A stretch of 64,000 nt of DNA from Flexivirga endophytica. Its GTDB lineage: Bacteria; Actinomycetota; Actinomycetes; Actinomycetales; Dermatophilaceae. Positions within the stretch are counted from its first letter, which is position 1. Each line of letters begins with the position of its first letter. The notes beneath the pieces are model-generated. The model was not told the origin of the DNA and made no database searches. It saw nothing but the letters and a program-made list of their open reading frames with translations. Location: assembly GCF_014640635.1 (NCBI RefSeq), contig NZ_BMHI01000003.1:248001-312000 (forward strand), given 5' to 3'. This document shows positions 58,350-64,000 of this stretch, one piece after another. A program made the translations under genes and the position numbers.

Positions 58350-59330
58350 CTACCAGGCGTCCCCCCAGCGCACGTCCCGTGCATCCTTGTATGCCGCCCC
58401 TTGCCGCTTCGTCACCACTTCGCGACTCGCGGTCCCATCGGGCCGACACAACTGCAGCTCGACCAGGCCCTTGCGCTTGCCCGGATGGCGAAGCACGCGC
58501 GCCGGACGGTCCGAAACCTCCGGTGCGCCGACCCCGCCCGGCACCGCCACGACATACGAGAACTTCTCGTCCTCGTGCCCGAGCTCTCCGCCCTTGAGCT
58601 GCCGGTGCATCGAGGACCGCTCGACCCGGGCGCTGAAATGACACCAATCCGGCTGCCGCACAGGGCAATCCAGCTGGTGCGGGCACGGCGCGACGAGCTG
58701 CCATCCCGCGTCCAGCAGCGCCTGCCGCGCCATCAGGATCCGCCCGTGACCGCTCGGCGTGCCCGGCTCGATGATGGCGACTGCCCGATGCGCGGCGCCG
58801 AGAGCGGCCTTCACAAGCTCCGACTGCGCAGCCTGGTCGAGCTCGGACAACACGTAGGAGATCGTCACCAGATCGGCCGCCGGTATCGCCGAACCCGCTT
58901 GCCAGCGGGTGAAATCGACGCCTCCCGGTTCTGCGGCGTGCAGCGCCCGGCCGAGTTGCAGCGCCGCCACCACCTGGTCGAGCACGGTGACGCTCGCGTC
59001 CGGCCACTGATCCCGAGCTGCCCACGCGGCGGCACCGGTGCCGCCACCGATATCGGTCACGGTCGTAATGTCCGGAAGATGAAAAGCGCTCCGCCGCAAC
59101 ATGTTCGAGCAGGCAGCGAGGGTGGCAGGCATGCGGTAGAGCGCGTAGGCGAGCACGTCGGTGGCGCCCGCCAGGATCGGCGTCTTCGCCGCGCCACCCT
59201 CGCGATAGCGGCCGATCAGCCGCTCGACGGAGGCAGCGAGCGGGCCACGCGGCACGCCCGCTGCCGCAGCATCCAGCGCGTCGCGCAGCCGGAGGTCGAC
59301 GGGTCGTGCGGGTCGTGCAGAGGCGGAAAT
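58350..59330 (-). CDS. Rsm22-type small ribosomal subunit methyltransferase family protein
   Basis: About 326 residues with start at 59330, 301 from the GTG at 59255. A SAM-binding fold is visible (VTDIGGGTGAAAWAARDQWP, VTVLDQVVAALQLGRAL, VTISYVLSELDQAAQ), followed by the Rsm22 cysteine cluster in APCPHQLDCPVRQPDWCHFSARVER, likely an Fe-S site. In mitochondria Rsm22 acts in small-subunit assembly. The conserved N-terminal helix LRDALDAAAAGVPRGPLAASVERL begins upstream of the GTG, but the only in-frame codon after the stop with a ribosome binding site (GAGGT, 6 nt before) is ATT at 59330, so an ATT start is proposed. Confidence 0.82.
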   Translation of the reverse strand: MSASARPARPVDLRLRDALDAAAAGVPRGPLAASVERLIGRYREGGAAKTPILAGATDVLAYALYRMPATLAACSNMLRRSAFHLPDITTVTDIGGGTGAAAWAARDQWPDASVTVLDQVVAALQLGRALHAAEPGGVDFTRWQAGSAIPAADLVTISYVLSELDQAAQSELVKAALGAAHRAVAIIEPGTPSGHGRILMARQALLDAGWQLVAPCPHQLDCPVRQPDWCHFSARVERSSMHRQLKGGELGHEDEKFSYVVAVPGGVGAPEVSDRPARVLRHPGKRKGLVELQLCRPDGTASREVVTKRQGAAYKDARDVRWGDAW

Positions 59331-59479
59331 GGTGTGACCTCACGAGGGCGTTGGTTCGGAAGAAGCACACGCGGGCGGCGCGGAACGGCTCACATCGTAG
59401 CCACCGCGCGGCCTTCGGACGCAGTAACGTGGATCGCCGCGGGCGTCATACGACACACCCGATGCAACGAAAAGTCCCA

Positions 59480-59506
59480 GTCACAATCGTCACATCTGTC
59501 ACAATC
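59480..59506. repeat. Three 9-bp iterons upstream of the PH-domain operon
   Basis: GTCACAATC, GTCACATCT and GTCACAATC follow each other without a gap in the same direction. They lie 56 bp before the start of the small membrane protein gene, in the region where its promoter must be. Direct repeats at 9 bp suggest a multimeric DNA-binding site. No regulator gene is adjacent. Confidence 0.55.
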
Positions 59507-59561
59507 AGAGTCAGACACGTGCGCCCACCGCGCGCTGAGCCCCACGAATGCCGGAGGAATG

Positions 59562-59735
59562 ATGGCCCTGGACAAGGTCCGCAAGGTCGTTATCTGGCTG
59601 GTCGTCGCCTTCATCGCCTACGCGATCTTCACGTCGCCGGACCGCTCTGCCGACATCGTGCACAACATCTGGTCGATCCTGAGCAACGGTGTGGACCAGA
59701 TCGGCAAGTTCTTCGACAAGATCCTGAACAGCTAG
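59562..59735 (+). CDS. Small membrane protein next to PH-domain protein
   Basis: 57 residues: MALDKVRKVVIWLVVAFIAY, then AIFTSPDRSADIVHNIWSIL and a tail SNGVDQIGKFFDKILNS. One membrane helix (about 9-26) and an amphipathic C-terminal helix. GGAGG is 5 nt before this ATG; an ATG three bases earlier is too close to it. It lies 11 bp before the PH-domain gene, so they are cotranscribed. No family recognised with certainty. Confidence 0.75.
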   Translation: MALDKVRKVVIWLVVAFIAYAIFTSPDRSADIVHNIWSILSNGVDQIGKFFDKILNS

Positions 59736-59746
59736 GCCGGCGGGCG

Positions 59747-60568
59747 ATGGATCGGGTCGATCCACGCGCCGAGTCGGCGATGGCGCGATTCCTGCTGGAC
59801 GACGAGACGCTCGTCATCGCGCAGCGGCAGCACTGGGCCGCGGTGGCACAGCCCGTGGCGATGGCGGTCAGCGGATTCTTCCTTGCCCTGCTCGCCGGAT
59901 TCAGCGCACCTGCCAGCTACGGCGTGCTGACCGATCTCGCCTGGAAGCTGTGGTTCGTGCTGCTGGCGTATGCCGCCATACGACTGCTGATGTGGCGGTT
60001 CGACTGGTTCGTCGCGACCGACAAGCGACTGCTGATGATGTATGGCGTCATCAAGCGACGCGTGGCCATGATGCCGCTGGCCAAGGTCACCGACATGTCC
60101 TTCAACCGGACCCTGGTCGGCCAGGCGCTCGGCTACGGGCAGTTCGTCCTGGAGAGCGCCGGCCGTGAGCAGGCGCTGCGCCGGATCGACTTCATCCGCG
60201 ACGCGAAGGGGACCTACCTGGCGATCGTCGGGGAGATCTTCGGTGAGGACGACCCCGACGCCGAATCGCCGGACGGCGAGCGTGACTCCGGGCACGAGGA
60301 CGACACCGACCCGTTCCTGCACCTGCAGCTCGCCGGCAGCCGCACGGCCGCCCAGTTCGAGGACGACCCGACGAACCTGCCGGTCCGGCCCATCGGCAAC
60401 TTCCTGCCACGCCCGGAACGTCAGCGTCGCAGCGGCCTGCGCGAGCGCGTCCTGCGCAAGGCGAAGGACGAGCCACCACCCGCGCCCTTCGGCCACGAGG
60501 GTGACGTCGGTTGGGAACGCGAGGAACCACCCCCGCGCCGCAGACCACGCGACCTCAGCGACGACTGA
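59747..60568 (+). CDS. Bacterial PH-domain membrane protein (bPH2/YdbS-like)
   Basis: 273 residues. Two hydrophobic helices (about 33-55 and 64-82, PVAMAVSGFFLALLAGF and WKLWFVLLAYAAIRLLMW) precede a bPH2 domain with WFVATDKRLLMMYGVIKRRVAMMPLAKVTDMSFNRTLVGQALGYGQFVLESAG in pieces. The last 100 residues are charged and low in complexity (EDDPDAESPDGERDSGHEDD, RKAKDEPPPAPFG, RRRPRDLSDD). These proteins occur in membrane stress contexts but have no assigned activity. It is the second gene of a pair. Confidence 0.85.
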   Translation: MDRVDPRAESAMARFLLDDETLVIAQRQHWAAVAQPVAMAVSGFFLALLAGFSAPASYGVLTDLAWKLWFVLLAYAAIRLLMWRFDWFVATDKRLLMMYGVIKRRVAMMPLAKVTDMSFNRTLVGQALGYGQFVLESAGREQALRRIDFIRDAKGTYLAIVGEIFGEDDPDAESPDGERDSGHEDDTDPFLHLQLAGSRTAAQFEDDPTNLPVRPIGNFLPRPERQRRSGLRERVLRKAKDEPPPAPFGHEGDVGWEREEPPPRRRPRDLSDD

Positions 60569-60666
60569 CCTCTCACCGACTCCGGTGCAGTGCCCGACCC
60601 TGTCCTCCGGATAACCTTCGGGGTCGAGTCAGTGCGTCATATCGCCCGCCGCAGGAGTTGAGGAAC

Positions 60667-61242
60667 ATGGCAGTCCGTCCGATTACCGTCATCGGGCACA
60701 AGGCGTTGCACCAGCCGACCAAGCGGGTCAAGGAGATCACCCCGGAGGTCCGCACGCTGGTGCAGGACATGTTCGACACCCTCGACGCCGCCAAGGGCGC
60801 CGGCCTGGCCGCCAACCAGGTCGGAGTGCGGCTGCGCATCTTCGTCTACGACTGCGCCGACGAGTCCGGTGTCGACCAGCGCGGCGTAGTCATCAATCCC
60901 AAGCTGGAGAAGGGCTCCGTGCCGCCCGGTGACCCGTCGCCGGACGAAGGTGCCGAAGGCTGCCTGTCCGTGCCGGGCGAATGGTTCCCGACGCCCCGCT
61001 CGTCCTGGGCCCGCGTCACCGGACTCGACCTGGACGGCAACGAGGTCGTCGTCGAAGCCACCGGCGGCACGCTGGCCCGCTGCCTGCAGCACGAGACCGA
61101 TCACCTGGACGGGAAGCTGTATGTCGAGCGGCTGACTCCGACATACCGCGGCAAGGCCCGTGAGGCGATGAAGGCCCGCGGCTGGGAGGCGGCGCACATC
61201 ACCAAGTGGGACCCGCTGACGCAAGAGGCCGAGAAGGTCTGA
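60667..61242 (+). CDS. def: Peptide deformylase
   Basis: 191 residues. The three deformylase motifs are present: GAGLAANQVGV, EGCLSVPGE and QHETDHLDG (HExxH-like with Fe/Zn ligands C, H, H). Residues ITPEVRTLVQDMFDTLDAA lead into motif 1. It removes the formyl group from nascent proteins. The ATG follows a gttgAGGAac box. A hairpin terminator is found 41 bp after the stop codon. Confidence 0.97.
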   Translation: MAVRPITVIGHKALHQPTKRVKEITPEVRTLVQDMFDTLDAAKGAGLAANQVGVRLRIFVYDCADESGVDQRGVVINPKLEKGSVPPGDPSPDEGAEGCLSVPGEWFPTPRSSWARVTGLDLDGNEVVVEATGGTLARCLQHETDHLDGKLYVERLTPTYRGKAREAMKARGWEAAHITKWDPLTQEAEKV

Positions 61243-61282
61243 TCCTTCAGCCCGGCGCGCAAGGCTGACGGTCCGATTCGCC

Positions 61283-61308
61283 GCTGACGGTCCGATGCGA
61301 CCGTCAGC
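61283..61308. terminator. Hairpin after def
   Basis: GCTGACGGTC and GACCGTCAGC form a perfect 10-bp stem with a 6-nt loop. A further direct copy of GCTGACGGTCCGAT lies at 61264, so an alternative, larger pairing is possible. Confidence 0.75.
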
Positions 61309-61372
61309 CGTCAATCCGGCCGTCAGGGTCACCGTTCGACGCCACACCGCAGACCACCCATAGGCTGGCCCC

Positions 61373-62242
61373 ATGCGAGCCGAACCCATCGCCAAGCCCC
61401 ACGCATTCCACGCCGAAGGACCCGTCTGGTGGCCCGAGTGGTCCCTCGAGGGTCCCGGCGAGCTGCGCTACGTCGACATGATGGCCGGCGACGTGCTGAT
61501 CGCCCGTGGTGACGATGTCGAGCGGATCCATGTCGGCAAGGTGGCCGCCGCCATGCGCCCCCGCGGCCCGGGCGGTGCGGTCATCGCGCTGGAGCGGGGC
61601 TTCGCGCTGGCCGCGAGCAACGACCTGTCCGATCTGCAGGTCATGCAACCGGTCTGGGACGACCCGTCGGTCCGCTTCAACGACGGCGGCTGCGACCCGA
61701 TGGGCAACTTCTACTGCGGCACGATGGCCTACGACCAGCACGAGGGCGCCGGCTCGCTCTACCTGCTCACTGCCGAAGGTATGGCGTCACCGGTGCTGCA
61801 CGACCTGACGATCTCCAACGGCATCGGCTGGTCCCCCGATGGCACGACGGCATACCTGAACGACACCCCGACGCGCACGATCTGGGCATTCGACTGGGAG
61901 CCGGAGACCGGCCTGACCGAGCGTCGCCCGTGGGTCACGCTGCCCGACGATCTGGACGGCAGCCCCGACGGCCTCTGGGTCGACCAGGAGGGCGGCGTCT
62001 GGGTGGCGCTGTATGGCGGCTCGGCCGTGCACCGCTACGTCAAGCGCGCGCTCACCGAGGTCGTCGAGGTGCCCGGTGTCACCAACGTCACGGCGTGCAC
62101 CTTCGGTGGGGACCAACTGCAGACGCTCTACATCACCACCACGAAGGAGAATGTCCCGAAGGGCGAACAACCGCTCGCCGGAGCGGTTTTCGCCGTCGAG
62201 CCCGGCGTCGGCGGACTGCCGGTGCTGCCCTTCGGCGCGTGA
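61373..62242 (+). CDS. SMP-30/gluconolactonase-family protein
   Basis: 289 residues, a six-bladed beta propeller. HAEGPVWWPEW holds the metal Glu; RFNDGGCDPMGNFYCGTM (N and D ligands), TISNGIGWSPDGTTAYLNDT and DLDGSPDGLWVDQEGGVWVALYGG follow in register. These motifs fit a Ca2+ (or Zn2+) lactonase. Substrate is probably a sugar lactone. A TAGGCT box ends 6 nt before the ATG, so the message is leaderless. Confidence 0.92.
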   Translation: MRAEPIAKPHAFHAEGPVWWPEWSLEGPGELRYVDMMAGDVLIARGDDVERIHVGKVAAAMRPRGPGGAVIALERGFALAASNDLSDLQVMQPVWDDPSVRFNDGGCDPMGNFYCGTMAYDQHEGAGSLYLLTAEGMASPVLHDLTISNGIGWSPDGTTAYLNDTPTRTIWAFDWEPETGLTERRPWVTLPDDLDGSPDGLWVDQEGGVWVALYGGSAVHRYVKRALTEVVEVPGVTNVTACTFGGDQLQTLYITTTKENVPKGEQPLAGAVFAVEPGVGGLPVLPFGA

Positions 62243-62327
62243 CAGCGGGCCGATCCGATACCGATTTCACACCTGGGCACCCGCTCGGGTAGAGTGTCTC
62301 AGCGTTGCGCAGGAGACTGCGCCGCAC

Positions 62328-62400
62328 GCACCCGTAGCTCAACGGATAGAGCATCTGACTACGGATCAGAAGGTTTGGGGTTCGAATCCCTACGGGTGCA
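62328..62400 (+). tRNA. tRNA-Arg(ACG)
   Basis: 73 nt, full cloverleaf: acceptor GCACCCG/CGGGTGC, D-arm GCTC-AACGGATA-GAGC, anticodon stem TCTGA/TCAGA with loop CTACGGA (anticodon ACG), T-arm TGGGG-TTCGAAT-CCCTA, discriminator A. CCA is not encoded. A TAGAGT box at 62290-62295 is a plausible -10 element. TadA (encoded at 55327) would edit A34 to inosine. Its 3' end is a typical attachment site for integrases, and accessory genes follow. Confidence 0.98.
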
Positions 62401-62425
62401 CGTACTGAGTTGAGACGGTGCAGGA

Positions 62426-62457
62426 CCCCGGTCGACGGATGCGTCGGCCGGGGTTTT
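62426..62457 (+). terminator. Intrinsic terminator of the tRNA-Arg gene
   Basis: CCCCGGTCGAC and GTCGGCCGGGG form an 11-bp stem (one G-T pair) with a 6-nt loop, followed by TTTTCTCT. It is the only classic rho-independent terminator with a T run among those noted in the window. Confidence 0.92.
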
Positions 62458-62504
62458 CTCTGCCCTAAACTGCCGACACAGCACCGCTTCAGGGGAAGGC
62501 AGCC

Positions 62505-62900
62505 ATGGCCAGGCAGATCGACGTCGTCGGGGCCGTGCTGACGCGCGACACCACCGTGCTGGCGGCGCAGCGCGGACCGTCGATGGCGCTCGCCGGCCAC
62601 TGGGAGTTCCCGGGCGGCAAGATCGAACCCGGCGAGTCGCCGCAAGAAGCCCTGGTCCGAGAGCTCCGGGAAGAACTGCTGTGCGACATCGTCGTCGGCG
62701 AACACGTCGAGACGACGTCGCACGAATACGACTTCGGCGTCGTCACGCTCACAACGTTCTTCGCGACGCTGGAGTCGGGCGAGCCGCGTGCGACCGAGCA
62801 CTCCGAGCTCCGCTGGATTCCGGTCCAGGACCTGCAAGGCGTCGAGTGGGCGCCCGCCGATGTCCCCGCGGTCAAGCACGTCATACGAGCGCTGCAGTAG
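62505..62900 (+). CDS. MutT-type NUDIX hydrolase (8-oxo-dGTP diphosphatase-like)
   Basis: 131 residues, MutT size. VVGAVLTRDTTVLAAQRGPSMALAGHWEFPGGKIEPGESPQEALVRELREELLC (in pieces) has the R-x-x-x-x-x-x-x-x-WEFPGGK substrate segment and the Nudix box G-x5-E-x7-RELREE. It should hydrolyse oxidised dGTP or CTP-type nucleotides. It stands 7 bp before a PLD-helicase gene in the same direction, and NUDIX genes are frequent partners of such helicases, so the two probably form one functional unit. Confidence 0.9.
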   Translation: MARQIDVVGAVLTRDTTVLAAQRGPSMALAGHWEFPGGKIEPGESPQEALVRELREELLCDIVVGEHVETTSHEYDFGVVTLTTFFATLESGEPRATEHSELRWIPVQDLQGVEWAPADVPAVKHVIRALQ

Positions 62901-62907
62901 GCGCACG

Positions 62908-64000
62908 ATGGATCCAGCCGTCGGACAGATCCGGCTCGACAACACGTTCGGTTTCCTCGACCGGACGGCCGGCACCGACCAGCTCTTCCACCCGCTGCTG
63001 GTGTCCAACCGCGACGACAACACCATGGCTCGCGCCATTCGTGCGGAGTTGCGGCGGTCCCGCAGCTTCACCTTCTCGGTCGCGTTCGTGACGCCCAACG
63101 CGGTCGCACTGCTGAAGCAGGCGCTGCTCGACTTCCCGGGACAGGGCACGATCATCACGTCGACCTACCAGGGCTTCAACTCACCGGCCGCGTTCCGTGA
63201 ACTGCTCAATCTGCCGGGCGTGCGCGTGCTGGTCCATCCGTCGGGGCAGGCAGGGTTCCACGCCAAGGGCTACGTCTTCGACCAGGACGCGAGCACCACT
63301 GCCATCGTTGGCAGCTCGAATCTCACGAGCCAGGCGCTGCTGAAGAACCACGAGTGGAACCTGCGCTTCTCCGCGCTGCCGGACGGCGACATCGTCGAGC
63401 AACTCGATCGCGCGGTCGCAGCGCAGGTTGCCGAGTCGACCCCGCTCACCCACCGGTGGATCGACGCGTATACAGAGACCTGGCACCCGCCGGCAACACG
63501 TCACTTCCTGGAGCCGGACCCCGAGCCACTCGCCTCGACAACGGGCGTCGTCCCGAACCGCATGCAGGCTGATGCGCTCGCCGAGATCGAGCAGTTGCGC
63601 CGCCGCGGGGAGCGACGCGGCATCGTGGTGTCGGCCACCGGCACCGGCAAGACGATCCTCGCGGCGCTCGATGTGCGCGCGGCGGCCCCGGAGCGGATGC
63701 TCTTCGTGGTGCACCGGGAGCAGATCCTTGACCGCGCCATACAGGACTTCCAGCGGGTGCTCGGCGCTCCGGCAGCGGACTTCGGCAAGCTGGCCGGTCC
63801 CTCTCGTGAACCTGATCGCAAGTACGTGTTCGCGACAGTGCAATCACTCACCCGGCCGGCCACGCTCGCGCAGATCGCGTCCGACGCGTTCGACTACGTG
63901 CTGGTCGATGAGGTCCACCGGGCCGGGGCCGATTCCTACCGGCGACTGATCGACCATTTGAGCCCGTCTTTCTTGTTGGGCGTGACCGCAACCCCCGAAC
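62908..64000 (+). CDS. PLD-nuclease/DEAD-like helicase fusion (partial, 3' end beyond the window)
   Basis: 364 codons are visible; no stop is met. Residues about 30-175 form a phospholipase D-like nuclease domain: FTFSVAFVTPNAVALLKQAL, then the HKD motif FHAKGYVF (H118, K120) and GSSNLTSQALLKNHEWN. A superfamily 2 helicase follows: MQADALAEIEQL (Q-motif region), Walker A SATGTGKTILA with K248, the motif II box DEVH near 334, and VTATPE at the window edge. The layout is that of the roughly 1000-residue PLD-helicase-DUF3427 proteins. Such proteins occur in defence and repair neighbourhoods; that role is inference. Confidence 0.87.
   Translation, partial: MDPAVGQIRLDNTFGFLDRTAGTDQLFHPLLVSNRDDNTMARAIRAELRRSRSFTFSVAFVTPNAVALLKQALLDFPGQGTIITSTYQGFNSPAAFRELLNLPGVRVLVHPSGQAGFHAKGYVFDQDASTTAIVGSSNLTSQALLKNHEWNLRFSALPDGDIVEQLDRAVAAQVAESTPLTHRWIDAYTETWHPPATRHFLEPDPEPLASTTGVVPNRMQADALAEIEQLRRRGERRGIVVSATGTGKTILAALDVRAAAPERMLFVVHREQILDRAIQDFQRVLGAPAADFGKLAGPSREPDRKYVFATVQSLTRPATLAQIASDAFDYVLVDEVHRAGADSYRRLIDHLSPSFLLGVTATPE

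Noticed and set aside
62401-64000. A mobile island with integrase at the tRNA-Arg gene
   Set aside because: No integrase and no duplicated tRNA 3' end is visible within the remaining 1.6 kb; only the position suggests it.

Overview
This window is chromosomal DNA of a high-GC Gram-positive bacterium, most likely an actinomycete of the Micrococcales (Intrasporangiaceae or Dermacoccaceae type). The pointers are the GC-rich third codon positions, GTG starts, ATGA/GTGA gene overlaps, the HspR-controlled dnaK and clpB genes with HAIR operators, an LprG/P55-type lipoprotein-exporter pair, ECF42-type sigma factors with DGPF (YCII) partners, and many TAGNNT boxes placed 6-8 nt before start codons (leaderless genes). 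The genus is inference. No phage, plasmid, transposase or CRISPR array is visible.

Layout. 0-2.7 kb: tail of an NADP-dependent oxidoreductase, a NarL-type two-component pair, a HTH regulator. 2.8-4.1 kb: a secreted metalloprotease. 14.9-4.2 kb, read leftwards: one translationally coupled nitrate assimilation operon (nitrate transporter, molybdopterin nitrate reductase, its FAD/[2Fe-2S] electron-transfer subunit, NirB, NirD), followed by the genes for the siroheme cofactor of NirB (SUMT, uroporphyrinogen-III synthase with a winged-helix tail, CbiX/SirB chelatase). 15-20.6 kb: pyrE, an SDR, a HxlR regulator with its divergent NAD(P)-binding target, exonuclease III, a protein with a T4-Imm-like domain, a Baeyer-Villiger-type monooxygenase. 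20.6-26.3 kb: lprG and an MFS exporter, an alpha/beta hydrolase coupled to an AGE-family isomerase, a small phosphoesterase. 26.4-33 kb: clpB and two tandem paralogous Tat-exported phosphoesterases. 33-36.7 kb: a LysR regulator with a divergent 53-codon gene, a double GNAT, a secreted lipase. 40.8-36.7 kb: the dnaK-grpE-dnaJ-hspR operon. 41-52 kb: an accessory, regulator-rich stretch with a TetR/DUF1772 pair, two ECF42 modules (four DGPF proteins, two sigma factors), a BlaI/M56 pair, an aldonolactone oxidase, a truncated P-loop gene and a NUDIX. 52-62 kb: a PNGase-A-like secreted protein, a methyltransferase, a MazG-like protein, tadA, upp, an MFS exporter with its ArsR regulator, an Rsm22-type methyltransferase, def and an SMP-30 family enzyme. 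62.3-64 kb: tRNA-Arg(ACG), then a MutT-like NUDIX next to a PLD-nuclease/helicase fusion that runs off the end.

Most unusual signals. (i) Three copies of an exactly 98-bp element made of nested inverted repeats; two bracket one phosphoesterase gene, one supplies the stop codon of a neighbour and one abuts the clpB stop codon. (ii) A second palindromic repeat that forms the 3' end of nirB and recurs as an array between the paralogous phosphoesterases. (iii) A common promoter, TGTCGT/A - 17 nt - CGTS, in front of three DGPF genes, readable directly as the ECF42 promoter. (iv) A recurrent GTATG/CATAC pentamer that appears to force rare codons (TAT, ATA, GCA) throughout the window. (v) The NUDIX plus PLD-helicase pair just after a tRNA gene, a candidate defence or repair locus.
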